From positions 1-64,000 of the forward strand of contig NZ_JABVXF010000023.1 of assembly GCF_013349995.1 (NCBI RefSeq): a stretch of 64,000 nt of DNA, read 5' to 3'. Numbering within the stretch: position 1 is the stretch's first letter; each line of letters starts with the position of its first letter. This DNA is from Pseudoalteromonas sp. 0303 (GTDB lineage Bacteria; Pseudomonadota; Gammaproteobacteria; Enterobacterales; Alteromonadaceae). A program made the translations under genes and the position numbers. The notes beneath the pieces are model-generated. The model did no database searches. It saw only the letters and a program-made list of their open reading frames with translations, and was not told the DNA's origin. Below are positions 22,825-31,685 of this stretch, in pieces.

Positions 22825-24039
22825 TTATAGGTTTTGTCTGCAGCTATCGCTCCAATTTACCGCATTTTCGTATATCTTGGGAAGGTCAGCACTTTCAATA
22901 CTTAGATAGGCAACAGCCTGTTCGAGTGCCCACCAACTGCCAGTTTCGTAAGCTTTGACGGTTTCTAGTATGTAATAGAGGATATTTTTTTCTTGCATGA
23001 GAGCAGCATGAATTTCGTCAGGAAACGGCAATCGATCCAATAGCTTTTCCATTGGCTGATCTAATATGGCATCGAGCAACGAAAACAGTCCCGTTAAAAA
23101 TGCCTCACCAGTTTGTTGCTTAGCAACACGCTGCGCTATTAATTCGCAAAAGCGCGCTCTAACAACACAAAGCCGAGTAAGCTCGGCTGGTTTTGACTGG
23201 GCACTGTGGGCAGTAATAATTAGGCTAACAAACTTTTTCAGTCGTTCATGGCCTAAATATACAAGCGCTTGTTTTAGAGAGCCAATTTTGCTTTTAATAG
23301 GAAAAACGCCGCTATTAATTAAGCGCAGCAATTTATAAGCAAGTGCGGTATCTAACGAGAACAAGCCCGCAATTTCGCTTATATTTGGGTCTGGGCGCAT
23401 GACTTCAGCATAAATTGATAATACCAGTGCGTAGTTGTAATCAATATCGCGATGCTGAATCATTTTAGGTTTAGCAAAGAAATAACCTTGGAAAAAATCA
23501 AAGCCCATTTTATAAGCTTTGTCGTAATCATCGGCTGTTTCAAGCTTTTCTGCCAAAAGCTTTATTTTTTTATGTTTTTTAAGCTTATTTACAACAGGGG
23601 CAATTTCTTCAAAGGGTGTTTGCTGAACATCAAACTTGATAAGACGAATAAGTTTTAAAAAGCGATCCCACTCAGGTTGGTAGACAAAATCATCCAGTGC
23701 CAACTTGTAGTTGTTGTGAAAAAGCTCGCGACAATATTCGTAATTTTCGTCGGTAGGTTCCATAGTTTCGAGTAACTCAATCACCACATCTTGAGTTGGC
23801 AAAAACGCGCAAAGGTCCAGCTTCAAAGACTCTGGACCTATATTAATTAATGCTTTTTTGCCCGACGTGATATGACGGGTACCTAAATTGAGCTGGTTTT
23901 CCATAATCAGCCGAGCCGTTGCCGTACTCTCTGACACATCAGGAAAACTATTTTTTAAACTATCTCTAAATAGTAGCTCATAGGCGACAACTTGTTGACG
24001 ACGATTAAAGACCGCTTGCCTAGCAACAAATACAGCCAC
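22825..24039 (-). CDS. EAL-HDOD domain signalling protein (YuxH-like)
   Basis: A 404-residue cytosolic protein. The N-terminal EAL-like domain (about 1-195) is divergent: the EAL signature reads YELLFR, but Asn in LINIGPES, LALDDF, IKFD, AEKLET and QGYFFAKP remain recognisable. The HDOD domain (about 200-390) follows, with KLLRLINSG and SLKQALVYLGHERL. Relatives such as CdgJ modulate motility or c-di-GMP signalling and are often non-catalytic. The start is GTG at 24039 with AGGTAA upstream. It probably co-transcribes with the DUF418 gene. Confidence 0.9.
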   Translation of the reverse strand: MAVFVARQAVFNRRQQVVAYELLFRDSLKNSFPDVSESTATARLIMENQLNLGTRHITSGKKALINIGPESLKLDLCAFLPTQDVVIELLETMEPTDENYEYCRELFHNNYKLALDDFVYQPEWDRFLKLIRLIKFDVQQTPFEEIAPVVNKLKKHKKIKLLAEKLETADDYDKAYKMGFDFFQGYFFAKPKMIQHRDIDYNYALVLSIYAEVMRPDPNISEIAGLFSLDTALAYKLLRLINSGVFPIKSKIGSLKQALVYLGHERLKKFVSLIITAHSAQSKPAELTRLCVVRARFCELIAQRVAKQQTGEAFLTGLFSLLDAILDQPMEKLLDRLPFPDEIHAALMQEKNILYYILETVKAYETGSWWALEQAVAYLSIESADLPKIYENAVNWSDSCRQNL

Positions 24040-24130
24040 TTTACCTACTTTTTATATTTTATCTCACACTAAGTAATTAATAGCTGAAATTGACAAAAAA
24101 GTCACTTAATTACCATGAATCACGCATTTT

Positions 24131-25669
24131 TTATTGATATAAGCCTGATAAATAGCCTTCTGCAACGGATTGCCACGTAAAACGGGCACTTTTAGCCTGT
24201 TCACATATTGAACACCATTGTTCTGGTTGTGATTTTTTAAGCTCAAGCGCATCGCTAAAACTAGTAACAAGTTCGTAGCTTTGTGATGCTAAGCTCTCAC
24301 CTTGAAAACTAAAACCACTCACATGATGCTCTACCGTATCACGCAAACCGCCAACACCGTGGACTAAACATGGCTGACCTGCTCGCATTGCTAACATCTG
24401 ACTGATACCACATGGCTCAAACGAACTTGGCATTAAAAATAAATCGCCTAAGTGATACATATATTCGCCAACAAAATGTGCGTACCCTTTTAAAAATAGC
24501 AGGTTTTCTTGGCGAGCCATAACCGATGTCATAATTTGCTCAAGTTCAGCATTCCCTGAGCCTAAAATAATCATATAACCGTTATGTTGTTTTAAGCGCT
24601 GACACAGCTCATCTAACACCAGTCCTTTATCATAAGGCTGGCGAAGTAACAGTGCTTTTTGATCAGTTAAGCGACCCACACTGGTTACTAATGGTCCAGA
24701 AAAAGGCTGAGTTTTAAATTTAAGTAAGCGTTGATGCGCTATGTAATAGCTTGAATCTAATACCGGGCTTTTTGCCATCCATTGAAATAACGCATTTTCG
24801 GCATGTTGATAAAGGCTCGCTAAGCTAATGTCTTCAAGCTTCATTCCAGGGTATTCGCAACCATTAAGAATGCCCACTACGCGGCCTTGTTCATAAGCAG
24901 CTTGTAGGTCAGCTTCAAGTCCCTCACCACCAAAGAAGCCTTTTTCTGCATCACTTGGGCGCAATACTTCTTGGCAATAAGTTGGCGATACAAGGTGTAC
25001 TTTATCCACCAGATTAATTGCACTGCGCATTGGGTTAAAACAATCAAAATAACGCGGATCGCATAACCGTTCGCCGTTATAACCCAGACTTGGGAACCAG
25101 GCTTCTAGGCTTGAGCTATCGCCTTTAAAAGGACGTATCCCTTGCAATGCAAGGTTATGTACTGTGTAAGCTAAAAATAAGTGCGATAGTTTTTTATAAC
25201 GGCTGTCTGTTTTTAGTAATAGAGCAACACAGGCACTGTGCCAGTCATGTAAATGCACAACATCCGGCGTGCGGATAAGCCCTTGTAATAAAGCCTCGCA
25301 AACTGCAGCGTTGAAAAGAGCAAACTTACTTGCATCGGTTGCAAACGGGCGGCCTGGTTCATCATTACAATAAACAGCACCATTATGGCGACTAAATTCC
25401 CAATGAGATATAAGCAGTTGCGTTACACCTTCATCACTTTTAGCGAGCTTCCACACATCCAGTTTTTGCATTTGACCTGCAAATGGCACATGCACAACAC
25501 CTATGTGATGACGCTCCAAATAATCAAAGCCATAATCAGGGATCACCACATCAACAGTAAGGCCTTTTTCTACTAACGCTTTAGGACAATCTCTAACAAC
25601 ATCCGCTACACCACCGACTTTTGCATTCGGTAATGCATCATTCTCTGCAGCTACCATCAATACATGCAT
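24131..25669 (-). CDS. glgA: Glycogen synthase (ADP-glucose)
   Basis: A 512-residue GT5 glycosyltransferase that adds glucose from ADP-glucose to glycogen. The N-terminal KVGGVADVV (the KxGG nucleotide-sugar site) and the C-terminal SVGRLTDQKA, FLKGYAHFVGEYMYHLGDLFLMPSSFEPCGISQM are present, including the E-X7-E region. ATG at 25669 has GGAG 11 bases upstream. It is the last gene of the glycogen operon, but a 123-bp spacer holding an intergenic repeat and a hairpin separates it from glgC, so its level may be set separately. Confidence 0.95.
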   Translation of the reverse strand: MHVLMVAAENDALPNAKVGGVADVVRDCPKALVEKGLTVDVVIPDYGFDYLERHHIGVVHVPFAGQMQKLDVWKLAKSDEGVTQLLISHWEFSRHNGAVYCNDEPGRPFATDASKFALFNAAVCEALLQGLIRTPDVVHLHDWHSACVALLLKTDSRYKKLSHLFLAYTVHNLALQGIRPFKGDSSSLEAWFPSLGYNGERLCDPRYFDCFNPMRSAINLVDKVHLVSPTYCQEVLRPSDAEKGFFGGEGLEADLQAAYEQGRVVGILNGCEYPGMKLEDISLASLYQHAENALFQWMAKSPVLDSSYYIAHQRLLKFKTQPFSGPLVTSVGRLTDQKALLLRQPYDKGLVLDELCQRLKQHNGYMIILGSGNAELEQIMTSVMARQENLLFLKGYAHFVGEYMYHLGDLFLMPSSFEPCGISQMLAMRAGQPCLVHGVGGLRDTVEHHVSGFSFQGESLASQSYELVTSFSDALELKKSQPEQWCSICEQAKSARFTWQSVAEGYLSGLYQ

Positions 25670-25693
25670 GCTTTGCAGTACTCCATAAAACTG

Positions 25694-25737
25694 TTATACC
25701 AATCAGCAATAATACTTAATTAAGCGAATTGGTATTA
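25694..25737. repeat. Intergenic inverted repeat (MITE-like) between glgC and glgA
   Basis: The terminal arms ATACCAAT (25696-25703) and ATTGGTAT (25728-25735) are perfect complements and enclose the palindrome CTTAATTAAG. This form resembles an abundant intergenic repeat I associate with Pseudoalteromonas genomes; copy number could not be checked. Only one copy is in the window. Confidence 0.6.
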
Positions 25738-25751
25738 TTCAAATATAAATA

Positions 25752-25776
25752 AGGGAGGGACATGCCCTCCCTTTTT
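25752..25776. terminator. GC-rich hairpin between glgC and glgA
   Basis: AGGGAGGG and CCCTCCCT pair around ACATG. TTTTT follows on the plus strand; on the transcribed minus strand the tail is TTATTTATATTT. It could partially terminate or stabilise glg mRNA after glgC. Confidence 0.55.
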
Positions 25777-25792
25777 CATTTAACGCGATTGC

Positions 25793-27094
25793 TTAAGCAA
25801 GTCGTTTATTATCTTGCTCTTGTTGTTTTAACTTTTTTGCAAGTTCATTCAACATATCACGAGTTACCAACACAATCCCTTTTTTCGAGACTCTAAAGCC
25901 ATTTTCTTTGTCAGCTTTGTGATCGTAGCCAATTTCTAGGCCTGCTGGGATCTCACAATTACGGTCAATAATAGCACGCCTAATCCGGCAATTTCGCTGT
26001 ATTTTCGCACCAGGTAAAATCACAGACTCTTCAATTTCACAGAATGAGTGAACATATACATTCGAGAACAGCAGTGACTTTTTAACTTTAGAGCCAGAGA
26101 TAATACAGCCACCCGAAACTGTTGAATCAACAGCCATTCCACGTCTGTCATCATCATCAAAAATAAACTTAGCAGGTGGTAACTGCTCCTGATAAGTCCA
26201 GATTGGCCATTTTGGATCATAAAGATCAAGCTGAGGCTCTGGCATTACCAGCTCCATGTTAGCTTCCCAGAATGAATCAAGCGTACCCACATCGCGCCAG
26301 TATGGTTGACCATCTGTGTTAGAGTCTCTAAACGGATATGCAAACACGTTATGCTCTTCGATGATAGCTGGGATGATATCGTGACCGAAATCACGGCCTG
26401 AGCCTTCCGTTTCTGCGTCTTTTTTCAATTGTTCAAATAAGAACTCAGTATTGAAAATATAGTTACCCATTGATGCTAAGCAGGTTCCTTGTTTACCCGG
26501 TACAGACGTTGGCTCAGCAGGCTTTTCATCAAAACGACGGACACGATTGCTTTCATCAACCGTCATTACACCAAATGTATCTGCAGCTTCTTCGCAAGGT
26601 ACTTCAATACAACAAACCGTCATATCAGCACCTGTCTCAACATGTTTTGCCAACAAACCGCCGTAGTCCATACAATATACATGGTCACCAGAGAGGATCA
26701 TGACATACTTAGGCAGTTCATGACGGATGATATCCATATTTTGAAATACCGCATCAGCTGTACCGCAATACCACTCGTCACCATATCGCTGAGATGCAGG
26801 TAAAATCTCTACAGATTCACCCAATTCTTTCTTAAAGTGACCCCATGCACGGTTTACGTGACGAATTAACGAGTGCGACTTATATTGAGTAGCAATACCA
26901 ACTCGACGAATACCTGAATTAATACAATTCGACAATGGAAAGTCGATTATTCGGTGTTTACCACCAAAATAGACTGCTGGTTTAGCACGCCAGTCTGTTA
27001 ATTCATGTAAACGTGAGCCACGTCCACCGGCAAGAATTAGGGCATACGTTTCTCTGGTTAAACTACTTATGTATCGGTTTGCATAACTTGGCAT
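25793..27094 (-). CDS. glgC: Glucose-1-phosphate adenylyltransferase
   Basis: A 433-residue ADP-glucose pyrophosphorylase, the committed step of bacterial glycogen synthesis. The N-terminal nucleotidyltransferase domain starts [16 protein letters not shown] and keeps [25 protein letters not shown] and FDEKPAEP lie in the active site, and a left-handed beta-helix with hexad repeats forms the C-terminus. Length matches E. coli GlgC. ATG follows GGAGAG. It is encoded 18 bp after glgP. Allosteric control by fructose-1,6-bisphosphate or AMP is known for the family, not shown here. Confidence 0.96.
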   Translation of the reverse strand: MPSYANRYISSLTRETYALILAGGRGSRLHELTDWRAKPAVYFGGKHRIIDFPLSNCINSGIRRVGIATQYKSHSLIRHVNRAWGHFKKELGESVEILPASQRYGDEWYCGTADAVFQNMDIIRHELPKYVMILSGDHVYCMDYGGLLAKHVETGADMTVCCIEVPCEEAADTFGVMTVDESNRVRRFDEKPAEPTSVPGKQGTCLASMGNYIFNTEFLFEQLKKDAETEGSGRDFGHDIIPAIIEEHNVFAYPFRDSNTDGQPYWRDVGTLDSFWEANMELVMPEPQLDLYDPKWPIWTYQEQLPPAKFIFDDDDRRGMAVDSTVSGGCIISGSKVKKSLLFSNVYVHSFCEIEESVILPGAKIQRNCRIRRAIIDRNCEIPAGLEIGYDHKADKENGFRVSKKGIVLVTRDMLNELAKKLKQQEQDNKRLA

Positions 27095-27112
27095 AACTCT
27101 CTCCGTCTTAAG

Positions 27113-29635
27113 CTAGCTGCTTTTCTTCTGTGTGTTTTGCTGTGCACTAGTGTCCAGTAATGGCTCCAAATGCCAGATATCTTCACTGTATTGACTAATG
27201 GTTCTATCGCTCGAAAACATGCCACTGGCTGCAGTATTCAAAATACTCATTTTGGTCCAGTGAGCAGTGTCTAAGTAGGCTTGTTCAACTTGCTCTTGCG
27301 CTTCGACGAAGCTGGCAAAATCATGAGCAACTAACCATGGATCGTGCGGGCTCTTAATCGCCGCAATAATGTCGTCAAATAAATTAGGCTCAAACAAATT
27401 GAAGTGACCGCTCTCAAGTAATTGCATTACTTTATAGAGGCTGTCAGTTTGGTGAATAATCTGCTCAGGATTATAGTGCGCTTTGATATCATCAATTTGC
27501 TCTGCACGTGCACCAAATAAGAAGAAGTTGTCAGCACCCACAGCATCACGAATTTCGATGTTAGCGCCATCTAACGTACCTATAGTCAATGCGCCGTTCA
27601 TCATGAACTTCATGTTACCTGTGCCAGATGCTTCTTTACCTGCTGTAGAAATTTGCTCAGATAAATCCGTCGCTGGGCAAATAGTTTCCATTGCTGTCAC
27701 GTTGTAATTAGGTAAAAAAGCAACTCTTAAATACGGTTTAGCAAGCGGATCTTTGTTGATCACTTCTGCTACGTTATTAATTAACTTAATAATTTTCTTC
27801 GCCATGTAGTAACCTGGTGCAGCTTTGCCGCCCAATAGCACACAACGAGGAACAATGTTTGCTGTATCGCCTTGGCGAATACGGTCGTAAAGGTGAATAA
27901 CGTGCAATACGTTTAATAGCTGACGCTTATATTCGTGAATACGTTTCACTTGCACGTCAAACATCATTTCGGCATCAAACTCTACGCCACAGCGGTTTTT
28001 CACTAACTCAACAAGGCGTTGCTTATTGCTGTGTTTTACAGCTTGCCATTGTTTATGGAATTTAGGGTCGTCATATAAACGACGTACCTGACTAACTTTA
28101 CTAAAATCTGCAACCCATTCATCACCAATATGTTGATTAAGCAGTTTAGCCAACTCAGGGTTACAATGTGCTAACCAACGACGAGGTGTTACACCATTGG
28201 TTTTGTTGTTGAATTTTTCAGGCCATAGCTGATAAAACTCATTGAATAGGCCCGCTTTAAGTAGCTCAGTGTGAAGTGCAGCCACACCATTCACCGAATA
28301 GCTACCAACAATCGCTAAATACGCCATGCGAATTTGTGGCTCAGGGCCTTCTTCGATAAGCGATAGCGCACGTTGTTTTTCAACATCACCTGGCCATGCT
28401 AACGCAACTTCAGCGAGGAAACGTGCATTGATTTCGTAGATAATTTCTAAAATACGCGGCAATAATCGAGCAAATAAAGATACTGACCACTTCTCTAATG
28501 CTTCAGGAAGTAAAGTGTGGTTTGTATAGGCCATGGTCTTAGTCGTGATAGACCAAGCTTCTTGCCAATCTAGCTCATACTCATCAACCAAAATACGCAT
28601 AAGCTCAGCGACAGCAATACTTGGATGTGTATCGTTTAATTGAAAAACATGGTAATCAGCAAAATCAGAGAAGTCTTCGCCATGTTTGCTAACCCACGTG
28701 TCAATAATGTCTTGTAAGCTCGCTGATGATAAGAAGTACTGCTGACGTAAACGCAGTTCTTTACCGTTCTCACTGCTGTCATTCGGATAAAGAACCATGG
28801 TAATTTGTTCAGCTAAGTTTTTACGCGCTACTGCTTCTGAGTAACTACCCGCATTAAATTCGCTCAAATCAAATTCGTCTGTTGCTTCTGATTTCCATAA
28901 ACGTAAGGTATTTACAATATCATTCTTGTAACCCGGAATTGGCACATCATAAGGCACAGCTAAAACATCATGAGAATCTAGCCATTGACGGTGCTCACGA
29001 CCATATTTATCAGTATAACTTTCAACATGACCAAAGAATTTTACGCGCTTTGATTGCTCAGGTGCACTTAGTTCCCACGGGTGTCCCTCACGTAGCCAGT
29101 TATCTGGTTGTTCAATTTGATGACCATTTTCAATAGCTTGATTAAACATGCCGTATTCATAGCGAATACCATAACCAACCACAGGTAGTGCAAGGCTTGC
29201 ACAGCTATCTAAGAAGCATGCAGCTAAGCGCCCTAAACCACCATTACCAAGGCCTGCATCATGCTCAGCCTCAGCAACTTGCTCGAGCTCTGTGCAGTAT
29301 TCTTGTAACGCTTTAGCGACTTGCTCATCTAAGTCTAAGTTTAAAATCGCATTACCAAGGGCACGGCCCATTAAAAACTCAAGTGATAAGTAAGCTGTTT
29401 TACGGCGTTTTTGTTCATGGATTTGCTGTTTGGTCACACGGCAACGAGCAACTAATCGGTCACGAATAGTTAATGCTAATGCATGGTATAAATACAGCTG
29501 TGATTTACCCACTTTGTCACGCCCAAGGGTGTAATAAAAATGGCGTGATAAGTCATCATCTAGTGTACTTTCATCAACTGTAGGCGCATCCTGCCAGCCC
29601 TTTACAATACATACTTGATCGGCATTTTTAGCCAT
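27113..29635 (-). CDS. glgP: Glycogen phosphorylase
   Basis: An 840-residue GT35 enzyme that releases glucose-1-phosphate from glycogen or maltodextrin ends. EASGTGNMKFMMNGALT holds the pyridoxal-phosphate lysine region. The N-terminal KTAYLSLEFLMGRALGN, GNGGLGRLAACFLDS and the central VQVKRIHEYKRQLLNVLH are all intact. ATG at 29635 lies inside the glgX 3' end (8-bp overlap) with AGGA upstream. Its inclusion alongside synthetic genes means that both synthesis and breakdown are expressed from the same operon. Confidence 0.96.
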   Translation of the reverse strand: MAKNADQVCIVKGWQDAPTVDESTLDDDLSRHFYYTLGRDKVGKSQLYLYHALALTIRDRLVARCRVTKQQIHEQKRRKTAYLSLEFLMGRALGNAILNLDLDEQVAKALQEYCTELEQVAEAEHDAGLGNGGLGRLAACFLDSCASLALPVVGYGIRYEYGMFNQAIENGHQIEQPDNWLREGHPWELSAPEQSKRVKFFGHVESYTDKYGREHRQWLDSHDVLAVPYDVPIPGYKNDIVNTLRLWKSEATDEFDLSEFNAGSYSEAVARKNLAEQITMVLYPNDSSENGKELRLRQQYFLSSASLQDIIDTWVSKHGEDFSDFADYHVFQLNDTHPSIAVAELMRILVDEYELDWQEAWSITTKTMAYTNHTLLPEALEKWSVSLFARLLPRILEIIYEINARFLAEVALAWPGDVEKQRALSLIEEGPEPQIRMAYLAIVGSYSVNGVAALHTELLKAGLFNEFYQLWPEKFNNKTNGVTPRRWLAHCNPELAKLLNQHIGDEWVADFSKVSQVRRLYDDPKFHKQWQAVKHSNKQRLVELVKNRCGVEFDAEMMFDVQVKRIHEYKRQLLNVLHVIHLYDRIRQGDTANIVPRCVLLGGKAAPGYYMAKKIIKLINNVAEVINKDPLAKPYLRVAFLPNYNVTAMETICPATDLSEQISTAGKEASGTGNMKFMMNGALTIGTLDGANIEIRDAVGADNFFLFGARAEQIDDIKAHYNPEQIIHQTDSLYKVMQLLESGHFNLFEPNLFDDIIAAIKSPHDPWLVAHDFASFVEAQEQVEQAYLDTAHWTKMSILNTAASGMFSSDRTISQYSEDIWHLEPLLDTSAQQNTQKKSS

Positions 29636-31685
29636 GATTTAGATCCTCTGAATTGGCGGTAAAAACCCAGCTGCTCATTGCAGCAATCTGGTGTTCCTTA
29701 TCAACAAATTGTGCTGACATAGGATGAATGCTGGTCAGTGCTAACTGCCACTTTCCTTTATCTAAACTAGGAAGTTGGCACGTTACCGGCTCTGATCCTG
29801 CATTTAATATGATCAATAAAGCTTGATTTGTATGCTTGTCGGTCAGGCTGTATATCAACACTTGGCGATCACCTTGATGCCAATCGTCTTGTTGCATATT
29901 GGAGCCTGATTCGGTGAACCACGCGACTTCATAACGTGGGTCATTATCGTGAACAAAAAAGCGGTGTTTAAAAATGCTGAACTGCTTACGAATGCGCAGT
30001 ACATCGTCAATAAATCGAGTTAGAGGATGACTGAATTGAGAGTCCTTCCATGCAAGCCAGCTTGTACGATTGTTTTGACAATAGGCGTTGTTGTTACCAC
30101 CTTGTGAGTGTGCCATTTCGCTTCCTAATGAAAGCATAGGCACGCCTTTAGAAAGTAACAAAGTTAACAGCATATTTTTTTGTTGTTGTAAGCGTAATTT
30201 GCTCACTTGTGGATCGTTGGTAAACCCTTCGACACCACAATTGAATGAGTGATTGCCACTGTGGCCATCACGATTTTGCTCACCATTGGCTTCGTTGTGT
30301 TTATGCTCGTAGCTGACTAAATCAGCAAGCGTGAAGCCATCATGACTGGTGATGAAATTAATACTGTTAAGTGGCCCACGTAGGTTGTGCTCAAACAAGT
30401 CAAACGAACCATGTAAACGTTTTGCAAGCTCGCCAATTACGCCCTGCTCTTGTTTCCAAAAGCGTCTTATCGTATCGCGATACTTATCATTCCATTCACG
30501 CCAAGGCGCAGGAAAAGCCCCTAATTGGTATCCACCGGGGCCAATATCCCACGGCTCTGCAATCAGTTTAACTTGGCTTAGTACTGGGTCTTGATTAATC
30601 GCTTGGAAAAACGCATGCGCCTGATTAAAACCATTTGGGTTACGCGCTAAAATGGTCGCTAAGTCAAAACGAAAGCCATCGACTCCCATCACTTCAACCC
30701 AATAACGCAAGCTATCAAGTACCAGCTGTAAAGAGCGAGGCGAATCAATATTTACGGTGTTACCACAGCCGGTATCATTAATATAATGCTGGGGTTTATC
30801 AGCAACGGTGCGGTAGTAACCTAGATTGTCTAAGCCACGTAGCGACAAGATAGGTCCATCTGTGCCCGCCTCTGCAGTGTGGTTATAAACCACATCGAGT
30901 ATTACTTCGATATCTGCTTTGTGAAGCGCCGCCACCATTTCTTGAAACTCGCTAATATCATCATTAACCAGATACTCTTTATGCGGTGTAAAGAAATTAA
31001 GTGTGTTGTAGCCCCAGTAGTTTTGTAAGCCTTTGGCTGTTAAAAACTGCTCACTGATAAAAGCATGAACGGGTAATAACTCTAAGCAAGTCACACCAAT
31101 AGTACGTAGATGTTCAATAAAGCTAGGGTGGCTTAAACCTAAAAATTTACCTTGTAACGGTTTTGGGATCTCAGGGTGGCGGCATGTTGCACCAACCACA
31201 TGACACTCATAAATAACCGTTTTTCCCCAGCAATGATTGGGTTTTTTACCTGTGTAAGGTGCCAGTTCACGGACACGTGATTTTGGCATATCAATGGCAT
31301 TATTAACCTGACTTAACTTTCCTACAGGCATTTGCCCATAGTGACGTTCACTCCAGGTAAACTCACCATACAAATCTCGAGCATACGGGTCTAACAGCAA
31401 TTTGTGATTATTAAAAAATAGTCCTTTTTCGGGTGCGTACTCACCATCAGCCCGAAAGCCATACAAGGCGCCACTTTTCAAAGGGCTCACTTTTAGTGTC
31501 CAAATACCGCCTTCATTCATATGCATCGCAAGGGTAAGAATTTCTGAATGACCGCTGCTATCAAATAAGCACAGAGACATATGTTGTGCTTGTGGTGCGT
31601 ACACAGCAAAGTTTACGCCCTCACCAACAACAGACGCCCCTAAAGGTGAGCTCACACCGACTTCTAGTTCGACACTATGACTCAT
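29628..31685 (-). CDS. glgX: Glycogen debranching enzyme GlgX
   Basis: A 685-residue GH13 isoamylase-type debranching enzyme that cleaves alpha-1,6 links of phosphorylase-limit dextrin. An N-terminal CBM48 domain (about 10-130) precedes the barrel. The GH13 regions are visible: EVILDVVYNHTAE, DGFRFDLATIL (nucleophile Asp), LIAEPWDIG (acid Glu) and ITSHDGFTLADL. ATG at 31685 overlaps the glgB end by 11 bp. It is co-translated with its neighbours in the glycogen operon. Confidence 0.95.
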   Translation of the reverse strand: MSHSVELEVGVSSPLGASVVGEGVNFAVYAPQAQHMSLCLFDSSGHSEILTLAMHMNEGGIWTLKVSPLKSGALYGFRADGEYAPEKGLFFNNHKLLLDPYARDLYGEFTWSERHYGQMPVGKLSQVNNAIDMPKSRVRELAPYTGKKPNHCWGKTVIYECHVVGATCRHPEIPKPLQGKFLGLSHPSFIEHLRTIGVTCLELLPVHAFISEQFLTAKGLQNYWGYNTLNFFTPHKEYLVNDDISEFQEMVAALHKADIEVILDVVYNHTAEAGTDGPILSLRGLDNLGYYRTVADKPQHYINDTGCGNTVNIDSPRSLQLVLDSLRYWVEVMGVDGFRFDLATILARNPNGFNQAHAFFQAINQDPVLSQVKLIAEPWDIGPGGYQLGAFPAPWREWNDKYRDTIRRFWKQEQGVIGELAKRLHGSFDLFEHNLRGPLNSINFITSHDGFTLADLVSYEHKHNEANGEQNRDGHSGNHSFNCGVEGFTNDPQVSKLRLQQQKNMLLTLLLSKGVPMLSLGSEMAHSQGGNNNAYCQNNRTSWLAWKDSQFSHPLTRFIDDVLRIRKQFSIFKHRFFVHDNDPRYEVAWFTESGSNMQQDDWHQGDRQVLIYSLTDKHTNQALLIILNAGSEPVTCQLPSLDKGKWQLALTSIHPMSAQFVDKEHQIAAMSSWVFTANSEDLNHG

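Noticed and set aside
22825-24039. Active c-di-GMP phosphodiesterase
   Set aside because: The EAL signature is replaced by ELL and the domain is the divergent YuxH type; some ligands remain, so activity is left open rather than claimed.
26470-26803. Overlapping plus-strand frames inside glgC
   Set aside because: Antisense to conserved glgC; their length follows from codon bias on the other strand.
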